The notes: generated from the letters alone by a model not told the origin. A stretch of DNA of 16,734 nt from Rhodobacterales bacterium UBA3089 (GCA_002367255.1 DFBD01000238.1:1-16734); one strand, 5' to 3'. Positions 1-7,773 are shown, counted from the stretch's first letter. Numbers and translations are program-made.

Positions 1-423
1 AAGGACATGCAGGAAGACAAGGAACAGGTGTTTGACGCGGCTGATAGCCTGATGCTGGCGCTGGCGGCGATGACCGGAATGGTTGGCGATATGAAGCCAA
101 ACGTGGACAGTTTGCGCGAATCGGCGGCTATGGGGTTTTCAACGGCGACGGACTTGGCGGACTGGTTGGTGCGCGAGCTTGGGCTGCCGTTTCGCGATGC
201 ACACCATGCGACGGGTGCATTGGTGAAAATGGCCGAGGATAAAGGCTGCGATTTGCCGGAATTATCGCTGAAAGAAATGCAATCGGTGCATCCCGGAATC
301 AACCAGAGCGTTTATTCTGTCTTAGGGGTAGACAACTCTGTGGCGAGTAGGGCAAGTTACGGCGGAACAGCACCGGATCAGGTTCGTGAGCAGGTTGCAC
401 GTTGGGGTAGGAAATTGAAATGA
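1..423 (+). CDS. argH: Argininosuccinate lyase, C-terminal part (cut by window edge)
   Basis: The reading frame is open from the first base and ends with TGA at 421-423, giving the last 140 residues of argininosuccinate lyase, which splits argininosuccinate into arginine and fumarate in the last step of arginine synthesis. The fragment begins [15 protein letters not shown], the conserved block of the central helical domain, and continues through the C-terminal helical domain ([15 protein letters not shown], then [11 protein letters not shown], ending in the family-typical [15 protein letters not shown]). The fumarase-superfamily GSS.MP catalytic loop lies upstream, outside the window. The stop codon overlaps the ATG of the small lipoprotein gene by 4 bases (ATGA at 420-423), which suggests translational coupling. 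No frameshift is seen in the visible part. Confidence 0.96.
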   Translation, partial: KDMQEDKEQVFDAADSLMLALAAMTGMVGDMKPNVDSLRESAAMGFSTATDLADWLVRELGLPFRDAHHATGALVKMAEDKGCDLPELSLKEMQSVHPGINQSVYSVLGVDNSVASRASYGGTAPDQVREQVARWGRKLK

Positions 424-530
424 GGGCAACTCTGTTATTGTTCGGAATTGCCATTCTCGGGGTGACCGCGTCTTGTGGTATTAAAGCTCAGCCGACTTAT
501 CCGACCGCCACAGTCGAGCGCGCCAACTGA
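420..530 (+). CDS. lptM: Small lipoprotein, LptM (YifL)-like
   Basis: An ATG overlapping the argH stop opens a 36-codon frame ending in TGA at 528-530. The product starts with a short basic/hydrophobic signal ([18 protein letters not shown]) followed by a lipobox cysteine at residue 19. After it comes [10 protein letters not shown], which resembles the CGxKGPLxxP signature of the LptM/YifL-type tiny lipoproteins; in enterobacteria LptM helps mature the LptD-LptE lipopolysaccharide translocon. Position -3 of the lipobox is Thr rather than the usual Leu, so processing by Lsp is likely but not certain. A tiny lipoprotein gene between argH and lysA is, from my knowledge, common in alphaproteobacteria. 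The family assignment rests on the short motif only. Confidence 0.7.
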   Translation: MRATLLLFGIAILGVTASCGIKAQPTYPTATVERAN

Positions 531-544
531 TTATTTGTGTTGTT

Positions 545-562
545 CCAAACATATATATTTGG
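545..562. repeat. AT-rich near-palindrome just upstream of the exported-protein gene
   Basis: The 18 bases at 545-562 (CCAAACATATATATTTGG) form a dyad in which eight of nine base pairs are complementary; only the C550/A557 pair breaks it. It lies in the 41-base gap between the lipoprotein gene and the next CDS and ends 9 bases before that start codon. The right arm runs into the GGGA (561-564) that is the best ribosome-binding candidate. It may be an operator or an RNA hairpin; which one cannot be told from sequence alone. Confidence 0.4.
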
Positions 563-571
563 GACTAGATT

Positions 572-1147
572 ATGACACTTATGAGAAATTTTTTACGTGT
601 ACTGCTTATCGGGCTGATTACGACAACAGCCAGCCAATCGCTGGCCTCTGATGTTTGGCGCCATGGGGAGTTTCGGGGAACCGTTGTTCTGACTGTGACC
701 GAGAATGTTGGATTGCCGACACGGGGCGGAAGCTCGGAAGATGTCGACAAGTTTTTTGTATTCAACGATATCGCTTTTGATAAGGCCGCGCAGTTTGATG
801 CGGCGGCATTACAGGCACTTCCGCAGGTTATGGTAAACGCGGACTTCCCCAAGGGTGGGAAAGTTTACCAGTTTGAGGGGCCTTTATTGAAAGATGTTCT
901 GGAATCTGTCCGGGCAACGGGCGAGACGGTGACTATTCGTGCGCTTGATGGGTACGCTGTCGAAATCCCGCTTGCGGATGCTTATGCAGCGGGCGCGATT
1001 GTGGCGCTGAAACGCGAGGGTATTCCTTTTGCAATCGGGGATTTCGGGCCAACGCATGTGGTGTTCCCACGGGCTGATCGCGCTGATCTGGCAGATATGC
1101 CGGATGACTGGTGGGTCTGGTCGATTTACCATATCCACGTGGAATAG
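572..1147 (+). CDS. Exported protein with molybdopterin-oxidoreductase-like domain
   Basis: This frame encodes 191 residues beginning MTLMRNFLRVLLIGL and carrying a Sec-type signal peptide whose cleavage is likely near SQSLAS at about residues 22-26. ATG 572 has GGGA seven bases upstream; ATG 581 is an alternative that loses only three residues. The mature part resembles the SUOX-type oxidoreductase molybdopterin-binding fold (PF00174-like): FEGPLLKDVLESV, then VTIRALDGYAVEIPL, then a GP.HVVFPR strand and a terminal WVWSIYHIHV. There is no cysteine anywhere in the mature protein, so the molybdenum-ligating cysteine of true sulfite-oxidase-like enzymes is absent and the protein is probably a non-enzymatic or ligand-binding relative. 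It probably acts in the periplasm. Neighbouring lysA and lipoprotein genes give no clear hint of its role. The export call is firm; the function is unknown. Confidence 0.82.
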   Translation: MTLMRNFLRVLLIGLITTTASQSLASDVWRHGEFRGTVVLTVTENVGLPTRGGSSEDVDKFFVFNDIAFDKAAQFDAAALQALPQVMVNADFPKGGKVYQFEGPLLKDVLESVRATGETVTIRALDGYAVEIPLADAYAAGAIVALKREGIPFAIGDFGPTHVVFPRADRADLADMPDDWWVWSIYHIHVE

Positions 1148-1155
1148 GCGATTTC

Positions 1156-1177
1156 GGGGTTGGCCTGCGCCGACCCT
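1156..1177 (+). terminator. Weak hairpin after the exported-protein gene
   Basis: GGGGTTGG (1156-1163) can pair with CCGACCCT (1170-1177) around a 6-base loop, with six Watson-Crick pairs and two G-U pairs. No T-run follows, so if it acts on transcription it is not a classical intrinsic terminator. A second small dyad, CCTTA-TACC-TAAGG, lies at 1181-1194 in the same 75-base gap before lysA. Confidence 0.25.
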
Positions 1178-1222
1178 ATCCCTTATACCTAAGGCCTGAT
1201 TTAGCCATATGGATCAAGCTTG

Positions 1223-2491
1223 ATGGACCACTTTATTTATCGTGATGGTATTCTGCATGCCGAGGACGTTGCGTTGCCGGAAATCGCAGCCAGCGTCGGT
1301 ACGCCGTTTTACGTGTATTCAACCGCGACGCTGGAACGCCATTATCAGGTGTTTGACGAAGCGCTTGTGGGTATGGACCACTTCATTTGCTATGCGATGA
1401 AAGCCAATTCAAACATGGCGGTTTTGCGGATCATGGCGGCGATGGGTGCTGGCATGGATGTGGTTTCGGGGGGCGAATATGCCCGCGCGATTGCGGCGGG
1501 TGTTCCTGGTGAACACATCGTTTTTTCCGGAGTGGGGAAAACCCGCGAGGAGATGACGCTGGCGTTGAACGGTGGCATTCGCCAGTTCAACGTGGAAAGT
1601 GAACCGGAGCTGCGGGTGTTGAACGAAGTGGCGTTAGGGCTTGGCAAGGTTGCGCCAATCACGGTGCGGGTGAACCCCGATGTGGACGCCAAGACGCACG
1701 CGAAAATCGCGACGGGAAAATCCGACAACAAGTTTGGCATCCCGATTTCCAAAGCCCGTGCGGTTTATGCCGAAGCAGGCGCGATGGACGGAATCGAGGT
1801 GGTTGGCATTGATGTGCATATCGGCAGCCAGCTTACCGATCTTGCCCCTTATGAGGCTGCTTTCAAAATGGTGGCGGAGCTGACGGAACAGCTGCGTGAG
1901 GATGGCCACAACATTCGCCGTCTTGACCTTGGCGGCGGACTGGGGATTCCTTATGCGCGATCAAACGAGGCCCCGCCACTGCCGATGGAATACGGCGAGG
2001 TTATTCGCAACACCGTTGGGCATCTCGGTTGCGAAATAGAGATTGAACCGGGGCGACTTATTGCGGGTAACAGCGGGATTTTGGTGACCTCGGTTATTTA
2101 TCGCAAGGAAGGCGAGGGGCGCGATTTTCTGATTGTGGACGCCGCTATGAACGATCTTATTCGCCCCGCGATGTACGAGGCGCATCATGACATCATCCCT
2201 GTGGTCGAGGCGCAAGCGGGGCTGGAACCGGCGCCGCATGACATCGTTGGCCCAATCTGCGAAAGCGGCGATACTTTTGCCCAGCAGCGGAACATCCCTC
2301 CGATGGATGCGGGTGATCTGGTGGCGTTTCGATCAGCAGGTGCGTATGGGGCTGTGATGTCCAGCGAATACAACTCGCGGCCGTTAATCCCAGAGGTTCT
2401 GGTGAACGGCGATCAATTTGCCGTGGTTCGGGCGCGCCCGACCTATGAAGAAATGATTAACCGCGATACCATCCCAGACTGGATGGATTGA
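1223..2491 (+). CDS. lysA: Diaminopimelate decarboxylase
   Basis: The 422-residue product is a PLP-dependent fold-type III decarboxylase that converts meso-diaminopimelate to lysine and CO2, the last step of lysine synthesis. Visible family marks are the PLP lysine in CYAMKANSN (Lys60), the phosphate/barrel motifs DVHIGSQ and DLGGGLG, EIEPGRLI, and the C-terminal CESGDTF block that supplies the active-site cysteine from the partner subunit. ATG 1223 is preferred over the in-frame TTG directly before it at 1220 because homologues begin MDHF.YRDG; the ribosome-binding site is poor (GGA at 1211-1213). The length is normal for the family. The stop TGA (2489-2491) lies almost against the next gene, so the two are probably co-transcribed. 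Confidence 0.97.
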   Translation: MDHFIYRDGILHAEDVALPEIAASVGTPFYVYSTATLERHYQVFDEALVGMDHFICYAMKANSNMAVLRIMAAMGAGMDVVSGGEYARAIAAGVPGEHIVFSGVGKTREEMTLALNGGIRQFNVESEPELRVLNEVALGLGKVAPITVRVNPDVDAKTHAKIATGKSDNKFGIPISKARAVYAEAGAMDGIEVVGIDVHIGSQLTDLAPYEAAFKMVAELTEQLREDGHNIRRLDLGGGLGIPYARSNEAPPLPMEYGEVIRNTVGHLGCEIEIEPGRLIAGNSGILVTSVIYRKEGEGRDFLIVDAAMNDLIRPAMYEAHHDIIPVVEAQAGLEPAPHDIVGPICESGDTFAQQRNIPPMDAGDLVAFRSAGAYGAVMSSEYNSRPLIPEVLVNGDQFAVVRARPTYEEMINRDTIPDWMD

Positions 2492-2529
2492 GTCGGAAAA
2501 CGACGCAAACGGACAATCAGGATGACGGA

Positions 2530-4962
2530 ATGAACCAGCTTTGGGCACGTTACGTTGACACAAGATACGGCAGTATCATTCGGGCGTTGCGCTTGCGGCT
2601 GGCCCTGTCGCGCGGTGCGTTATGGCTGGAAGTTTTGGTGCGCCGATTTTGGCAACTTTGGACGTTGGCACTGTTTTCCTATGCATTTGTGGCATTTGAC
2701 GGGCTGAATCTGGTTTCGCCGGATGTGGGGCGTGGGTTGGTTCTGGTGGTTCTTTTGGCTGGTGTCGGGCTGCTGGTTTTCGGATTGCGAGGCATGAAAA
2801 TTCCCAACCGCGAAGCTGCGGTTGAGCGGCTTGATGCAGATGATGCGCCGTTGGCGTCGCTGCGGGATCAATCGGCGACGGGTACGCAAGATGCGTTGAC
2901 CCGTGCGCTTTGGGAAAAGCACCAAACACAAATGGCGGGGCGGGCGCTGGCGTTAAGACCTGTGGCACCGGATTTACGACTGGCTTCGTTTGATCCGTAC
3001 GGGTTGCGGTTGATGGCCCTGATATGCGCGACAGTGGCGGTGTTTTTCGCGCCCTCGGGTGGGATAACATCCGTTAAAAACGCGATTTCTTTGCCGGTCC
3101 TTGGGGGCGGTACGGGGGCGAGCATCGAGGCCTGGGCGACCCCTCCGCCCTACACGGGCAGGCCGCAGGTTTACCTTGGCGAGGTGGCAGACGGGGTTAT
3201 TCTGGACCTTCCGGTTGGTACACAGATCGTGATGCAGGTTTATGGCGGGTCGGATGACGTGACATTGAACGAGAGCGTTTCCCAGACAGGTGCGGCATTT
3301 TCCGGCGATAGAACGACCGTGCGAAATGCGACCGTAACGGTTACGCAATCGGGCAATGTTGAAGTGCTGGATGATGGCAAGGTACTGGATGACTGGCGGG
3401 TTATTGCAACGAAGGATGATGCGCCCAATGTGATTGTAATCGAGGAGGTTGGACAGACCCCCTCGGGGGCGATGCGGTTGCCGTTTAGGGCGACGGATGA
3501 TTACGGCGTTGTGGCGGGGGCTGCACGGATTACGCTGGATATTGATCGTGTAGATCGCCGGTTCGGGCTTAGGCCGGAACCTGTCATCCGAGAGCCGTTG
3601 ATTGCCAGTTTACCGCTGCCGTTTCGCGGTGCAACGGATGATATTTCCGAGGTGTTGATTGAGGATTTCAGCAAGGACCTGTGGGTCGGAATGCCTGTGG
3701 TGATTACAGTAAATGTGCGCGATGCAGCGGGCCAGATTGACGAGGTTCAGACATTCGCAAACCTGCCGGGCAAGCGGTTTTACATGCCGCTGGCGGCGGC
3801 TTTTGCCGAACAACGGCGGGATTTGCTGTGGTCGCCGGACAACGACAAACGGGTTTTGCAGGTGCTGAAAGCGGTGACAAATTTGCCCGAGGATTTGGCG
3901 TTGCCCAGCGGTTCGTACCTGAAAGTTCGTTCGGCAATCCGGCAGTACGAGGGGATGCTGGAAGACGGGGTTTCTTTGGACGAGCGGGCGGAAATTGCGG
4001 ACGTATTCTGGGGCATCGCTGTATCCTTGGAGGACGGCGGCCTTGGGGACGCACGGGAACGCCTGCGCCGCGCACAGGAGAAACTACTACAAGCGATTGA
4101 GCAGCAAGCGGCGCGAGAGGAAATTGCCAACCTGATGGAAGAGCTGCGCGATGCGACGGACGAGTATCTGGAAATGCTGGCCGCCGAGGCCGAGCAAAAT
4201 CAGGAGTCTGCGGAAACCGCACAACCAACCAATGGCAACGAACAATTGCGCCAAATGATGGACGAGCTGCAACGAATGGCGGAAAACGGCGAATCCGAGG
4301 CTGCCCGTCAACTGCTGGAGGAAATGCGCCAGATGTTGGAGGACGCCCAAGTTGCCGAACAAGACGGCGGTAACTCCGGGCAGATGGAACAGATGCAAGA
4401 CGCGCTCGGTCAACAGCAGGGATTGTCAGACCAGACTTTTCAGCAGTTGCAGGAACTGTTGGAAAACGGTGGCAAAGGTTCGTCGGAGATGGAGGGATCG
4501 CTGGCGGAGCAGCAAGAAGCCTTGCGAGAGTTCCTGGAAGATTTGCAGGCGCAACAAAGCGAAACTGCGGGCGAAGCAACGCGCGAAGCGGGCGAAAACA
4601 TGGAGGCCTCGCGTGATTTTCTGGGCGAGGGGGATCTGGGCCAAGCGTTGAATGAACAGGCCGAAGCGATCGAGAATTTACGCGAGTCTATCCGTCGCCT
4701 TGGCGAGGAAATGCAGCAGGCCGGGCAAGGCCGTAACGGTCTGCAAGAGGGTGATACGCAAAACAAACAAGCGGGCGACGACCCCTTGGGGCGACCGTTA
4801 GGACGGACCGGCACGACCGAGTCGGGCGAGACTTTTGTACCGGACTTGAACGCGTCGGAACGCGCGCGCGAATTGCTGGACGAAATCCGACGCAGGTCTG
4901 GCGATATTGATCGACCAGCGGCGGAAATTGAATATCTGAAACGGTTGCTGGACCGTTTTTAG
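2530..4962 (+). CDS. TIGR02302/DUF4175 family membrane-anchored coiled-coil protein
   Basis: The product (810 residues from ATG 2530) matches my knowledge of the alphaproteobacterial TIGR02302 (DUF4175) family of large, functionally uncharacterised envelope proteins. Counting from the alternative TTG at 2488, there are hydrophobic segments at about 54-70, 82-101 and 172-188, then a beta-rich region beginning at about 210 with ATPPPYTGRP and ATDDYGV motifs typical of the family, and finally from about residue 520 a long Gln/Glu/Met-rich helical stretch predicted to be coiled coil. TTG 2488 would overlap the lysA stop (TTGA), suggesting coupling, but ATG 2530 has AGGA seven bases upstream and gives an N-terminus closer to homologues, so I chose it; the start is uncertain. 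The role is unknown; the topology suggests a scaffold spanning inner membrane to periplasm. The gene's last 4 bases overlap the convergent zinc-ribbon gene. Confidence 0.88.
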   Translation: MNQLWARYVDTRYGSIIRALRLRLALSRGALWLEVLVRRFWQLWTLALFSYAFVAFDGLNLVSPDVGRGLVLVVLLAGVGLLVFGLRGMKIPNREAAVERLDADDAPLASLRDQSATGTQDALTRALWEKHQTQMAGRALALRPVAPDLRLASFDPYGLRLMALICATVAVFFAPSGGITSVKNAISLPVLGGGTGASIEAWATPPPYTGRPQVYLGEVADGVILDLPVGTQIVMQVYGGSDDVTLNESVSQTGAAFSGDRTTVRNATVTVTQSGNVEVLDDGKVLDDWRVIATKDDAPNVIVIEEVGQTPSGAMRLPFRATDDYGVVAGAARITLDIDRVDRRFGLRPEPVIREPLIASLPLPFRGATDDISEVLIEDFSKDLWVGMPVVITVNVRDAAGQIDEVQTFANLPGKRFYMPLAAAFAEQRRDLLWSPDNDKRVLQVLKAVTNLPEDLALPSGSYLKVRSAIRQYEGMLEDGVSLDERAEIADVFWGIAVSLEDGGLGDARERLRRAQEKLLQAIEQQAAREEIANLMEELRDATDEYLEMLAAEAEQNQESAETAQPTNGNEQLRQMMDELQRMAENGESEAARQLLEEMRQMLEDAQVAEQDGGNSGQMEQMQDALGQQQGLSDQTFQQLQELLENGGKGSSEMEGSLAEQQEALREFLEDLQAQQSETAGEATREAGENMEASRDFLGEGDLGQALNEQAEAIENLRESIRRLGEEMQQAGQGRNGLQEGDTQNKQAGDDPLGRPLGRTGTTESGETFVPDLNASERARELLDEIRRRSGDIDRPAAEIEYLKRLLDRF

Positions 4963-6218
4963 CTGAAGAATTTGGCCATTACCCAGTCAAAACCTTGCAT
5001 GCTCAATGTCCACACACTTGAACCTAGCAGCTCGGCTTTGATGCGAAGGAAATCAACAAGGGACACATATGTTTCCATAAATGGCCCGATTGCAGGCAGG
5101 GCTTCGGTGATCTTTCCGTTGGCAACATAGATCGCGGCGAGGATTACAAAAGCTAACAGTATAAGTGTGAAGCCACGCCGGAACCTACGGGTGGGGGCTT
5201 TTGCTGCACGCTCTTCTTTTGTCAGCGTCACAGATTTTGAGCGAACCGATGTTTTCAAAGCCTCTACGTTAGGAACGCGTGCGCGTGGCCCACCAAGTTC
5301 GACCGGAATACTGGAAATATCTCGTTCTTCGGGCTGGGGGGCACTTTCAAGCGCATCCTCGATTGCCATTTGTTCGCTAAGGGCCGCGGCGATCAGATCA
5401 TCGCTCACCTGTTCTAGATGCGTGTCGGTTGCATCTTCGACAAGCGTGGGGACTTCGGGTTCGTCCTGCTCTATCACATCATCCGGGGCTGAATCTGTAT
5501 GGTTATCCGCACCCTCTTCGTCATTGTCTTTAAGTGGATCGCTCCAGACGAAATCCGAGAAACCTTCATCTGCTTCGGCGGGGGCTTCCCATGGGCGATC
5601 ATCTTCTTCAGGCGCTTCAAGCGTGGGCTCAATGGTGTCGGGTATTACCGGAGAGCTCTGGATTGGCGGCATGTCGTCTGGAGGGGGGGAATCGGATTCG
5701 GTTGGGATTTCGCCTTCTGTATCTTCACGAGCTTCCTGCGCTAAAGCCTCGATTCTTTTCCAGATCGCACCTTCGTCGTTGTCGCCATCTTCAGCATCGT
5801 CTGTTTCGGTGTCCGCTTCTGTGTCTGCAAGTTCGACCGGCTCTTCTGTATCGTCAGGCATGTCGTTCCCGTCGGGTTTGCCACGCTCAATAAATTCGTT
5901 TGTATCCCTGAACGGAATGATCTCGACTTCTTCGACTTCTTCCAGTTCTGCGGGTTCATTTTCGGTGTCTACATCAAAATAAGAAGAGACGCCCTCAATA
6001 TCCGGCGTTTCCGTCACGGAAGTTTCCTCCGGTGCGGTCGAGATCTCGTCACTGTTTTCGACGACTTCATCCGCCAAGCGTGTATTGCTGGTTTCGCCGT
6101 TTCGGGCTTGTGTCCATATGGTCATGCATTCGCTGCACTGGACGTCCTGACCTGTGAAGGCAATATCGTTCTCGTCGACATCGTATTGAGTCGAGCAGGT
6201 TGGACATGTAATTCGCAT
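4959..6218 (-). CDS. MJ0042-type zinc-ribbon protein with C-terminal membrane segment
   Basis: The 419-residue product starts MRITCPTCSTQYDV and has four cysteines in two CxxC knuckles (C5/C8 and C28/C31), the MJ0042 zinc-ribbon signature common at the N-terminus of alphaproteobacterial proteins of unknown role. A long acidic, low-complexity region (about residues 45-310, rich in Glu, Asp, Pro and Thr) follows, then a basic patch (RRFRRGF) and one membrane helix near residues 348-367, with about 50 residues after it. ATG 6218 is chosen because GAGG lies five bases upstream on the coding strand and the zinc ribbon then begins at residue 3; an upstream extension to 6362 would add 48 residues unlike the family. 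The zinc ribbon is likely cytoplasmic, with the protein tethered to the inner membrane. Function unknown. Confidence 0.9.
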   Translation of the reverse strand: MRITCPTCSTQYDVDENDIAFTGQDVQCSECMTIWTQARNGETSNTRLADEVVENSDEISTAPEETSVTETPDIEGVSSYFDVDTENEPAELEEVEEVEIIPFRDTNEFIERGKPDGNDMPDDTEEPVELADTEADTETDDAEDGDNDEGAIWKRIEALAQEAREDTEGEIPTESDSPPPDDMPPIQSSPVIPDTIEPTLEAPEEDDRPWEAPAEADEGFSDFVWSDPLKDNDEEGADNHTDSAPDDVIEQDEPEVPTLVEDATDTHLEQVSDDLIAAALSEQMAIEDALESAPQPEERDISSIPVELGGPRARVPNVEALKTSVRSKSVTLTKEERAAKAPTRRFRRGFTLILLAFVILAAIYVANGKITEALPAIGPFMETYVSLVDFLRIKAELLGSSVWTLSMQGFDWVMAKFFS

Positions 6219-6285
6219 AACAACCTCAATAAAAAATCCGGGATCCGCATAAAACGAATCATCTCCGTGTACAGTTTTACCCATG

Positions 6286-6314
6286 ACGCCGCCGCTTTCC
6301 AAGCTTTGCGGCGT
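6286..6314. repeat. 7-bp inverted repeat in the divergent zinc-ribbon/plsC intergenic region
   Basis: ACGCCGC (6286-6292) and GCGGCGT (6308-6314) are perfect inverted repeats separated by 15 bases, inside the 167-base gap between the divergently read zinc-ribbon and acyltransferase genes. No T-run follows on either strand, so it is not a terminator. Its central place between two divergent starts fits a shared operator or a 5'-leader hairpin. I saw no convincing -35/-10 pair in the rest of this gap. Confidence 0.35.
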
Positions 6315-6385
6315 ATTCAGCTGATGTTGTCTTTTGAAGCTGTGAAAGATAAACGGTTTCAAAGAGATAAATTCAGGTGAGTTTC

Positions 6386-7105
6386 ATGCTACTTATTCGT
6401 TCCCAGTTTGCCAATTTGGTGATGTATCTGCTGTTGGCGATAATCGGAATTTTTGGGCTGCCGCTGGCGATCTGGTCGCGCACCGGTGCGTTGATGGTTG
6501 TCAAAGCGTACTGTGCATCGGTTTTCTGGCTGTACCGCGTGACCTGTGGTTTGCATGTGGAGTTTCGCGGTGAAGTGCCCGAGGGCGAGGTGCTGGTTTG
6601 TTCTAAGCACATGTCTTTTATGGATATTTTAATGCTGGCCTATATGGTGCCCCGCGTGAAGTTTATTATGAAACGTGAATTGATTTGGGCTCCGGTGCTT
6701 GGGTTTTATGGTTGGCGGATCGGGTGTCCGCCGGTTGAGCGGGGCAAGAAGGGCCAGGCGATGCAAAAAATGGTTAAACACCTGGAGGACGATAAGGATG
6801 TTGGGCAGACAGCTATTTTCCCACAAGGTACGCGGGTTTTGCCCGGTGCCAAGGACAAGTATAAAATTGGGGCTGGCGTAATTTATTCGCGTATGGGAAA
6901 GCCGTGTGTGCCTGTTGCCACGAATGTTGGCGTGTTCTGGGCGCGCCATTCGCCGATTCGCAAACCTGGTACGGCGGTGCTGGAGTTCTTGGAACCGATT
7001 CCGGCGGGCCTGGAGTTGAGGGAATTTATGGCCAAGCTGGAAGATGTGATCGAGACGAACTCGGATCGTCTGATGGTCGAGGCCGGTTACGAGTTCGCGA
7101 AGTAG
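6386..7105 (+). CDS. plsC: 1-acyl-sn-glycerol-3-phosphate acyltransferase
   Basis: The 239-residue product is a PlsC/LPLAT-family enzyme that acylates lysophosphatidic acid to phosphatidic acid at the inner membrane. A hydrophobic N-terminus (about residues 8-30) precedes the catalytic HX4D motif KHMSFMD (His75, Asp80). Block II is GCPPVERG (113-120), block III is FPQGTR (145-150), and block IV is CVPVATNVG. The Gln in block III replaces the usual Glu of (F/Y)PEGTR. ATG 6386 is chosen because AGGTGA lies directly upstream at a suitable distance; GTG 6377, which would sit inside that site, is an alternative adding three residues. The stop codon abuts, with no gap, the stop of the convergent HPr gene. 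Confidence 0.92.
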   Translation: MLLIRSQFANLVMYLLLAIIGIFGLPLAIWSRTGALMVVKAYCASVFWLYRVTCGLHVEFRGEVPEGEVLVCSKHMSFMDILMLAYMVPRVKFIMKRELIWAPVLGFYGWRIGCPPVERGKKGQAMQKMVKHLEDDKDVGQTAIFPQGTRVLPGAKDKYKIGAGVIYSRMGKPCVPVATNVGVFWARHSPIRKPGTAVLEFLEPIPAGLELREFMAKLEDVIETNSDRLMVEAGYEFAK

Positions 7106-7366
7106 CTATTTATCTTCACCAAACCGGTTATCTACGAGTGACTTTAGCGCTTGTCCCAGCTCTGTGGCTTGTGGGCCGGTTGTTTTAACTTCGATCTGGG
7201 AACCACAGGCAGCGGCCAGCATAAGAAGACCCATAATGCTGTCGCCCGATGCCTGATTGCCATCGCGAAAAACTTCGGCGTCGGCGTCGTAATGTTCAAC
7301 CACATCGACGAACTTGGCCGAGGCGCGGGCGTGTAGGCCTTTTACATTTTTGATGTCGAGGATCAT
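7106..7366 (-). CDS. ptsH: HPr phosphocarrier protein
   Basis: The 86-residue product is HPr, the small phosphocarrier that takes phosphate from EI on a histidine and passes it to EIIA. Visible are GLHARASAKF with the active His12 (equivalent to His15) and SGDSIMGLLML with Ser43, equivalent to the regulatory Ser46 that HPr kinase phosphorylates. The size is typical. ATG 7366 gives the canonical N-terminus MILDIKN; a start further upstream would run back into the EIIA gene. It is the last gene of the minus-strand cluster, 14 bases after the EIIA stop. With no EIIB or EIIC in the window, a regulatory rather than transport role is likely, as in the alphaproteobacterial PTS branch (family knowledge). 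Confidence 0.96.
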   Translation of the reverse strand: MILDIKNVKGLHARASAKFVDVVEHYDADAEVFRDGNQASGDSIMGLLMLAAACGSQIEVKTTGPQATELGQALKSLVDNRFGEDK

Positions 7367-7380
7367 AATAAACCCTTTGG

Positions 7381-7773
7381 TTAAGCTATAGTTTTTGTAG
7401 TGCAATTCAGGTACTTGTGGCCGGCGGTAACGGCGCGGGCGACGGCCTCTTTCAGTCTCATTCTGCGTGCCTTGGCCAGTTTTACAAGCAACGGCAAATT
7501 AGTACCGTAGATTACAGCGCAGTTATCGGCTTTGCAGGCTTCAACAGCCAGATTAGACGGTGTACTGCCGAACATGTCAGTGACGACGACGACGCCATCA
7601 CCTGTATCGACGGCATTAACAGCGGCATTGATTTCGGCTTGTTTGGCGTCGCGGTCGCATTCAGCGCCTATGGCGACTGACCTGATGCCGACTTGATGCC
7701 CGACAACGTGTTCCAGCGCCAACAGATATTCGCGTGCTAAACCGCCATGAGCTACAATTACGATACCAATCAC
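7381..7773 (-). CDS. manX: PTS EIIA component, mannose family
   Basis: The 130-residue product is a stand-alone EIIA domain of the mannose (fructose-mannose-sorbose) PTS family. The N-terminal strand MIGIVIVAHGGLA carries the phosphorylated histidine (His9), followed by VVVVTDMFGSTPSN, the conserved second motif of the family. Partner EIIB and EIIC domains are not encoded nearby, so this EIIA probably receives phosphate from the adjacent HPr and acts as a signalling protein rather than in sugar uptake. Translation starts at GTG 7773, and that codon overlaps the rapZ stop by 4 bases (GTGA), a typical coupling arrangement. Homologues in rhizobia are called manX (symbol used on that basis). The length is normal for a single-domain EIIA. 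Confidence 0.94.
   Translation of the reverse strand: MIGIVIVAHGGLAREYLLALEHVVGHQVGIRSVAIGAECDRDAKQAEINAAVNAVDTGDGVVVVTDMFGSTPSNLAVEACKADNCAVIYGTNLPLLVKLAKARRMRLKEAVARAVTAGHKYLNCTTKTIA

Noticed and set aside
3704..4579. Long minus-strand frame (291 codons), Pro/Arg/Ala-rich
   Set aside because: It is antisense to the Gln/Glu-rich coiled-coil part of the TIGR02302 gene, where biased codons suppress stops on the opposite strand; the sequence looks like no known protein.
5167..5982. Long serine-rich plus-strand frame (271 codons)
   Set aside because: It lies antisense to the acidic region of the zinc-ribbon gene; the Glu/Asp-rich codons there give Ser-rich readings on the other strand. No ribosome-binding site or family likeness is visible.
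6219..6362. 48-residue N-terminal extension of the zinc-ribbon protein
   Set aside because: GAGG is well placed before ATG 6218 and the MJ0042 zinc ribbon normally starts at the very N-terminus.
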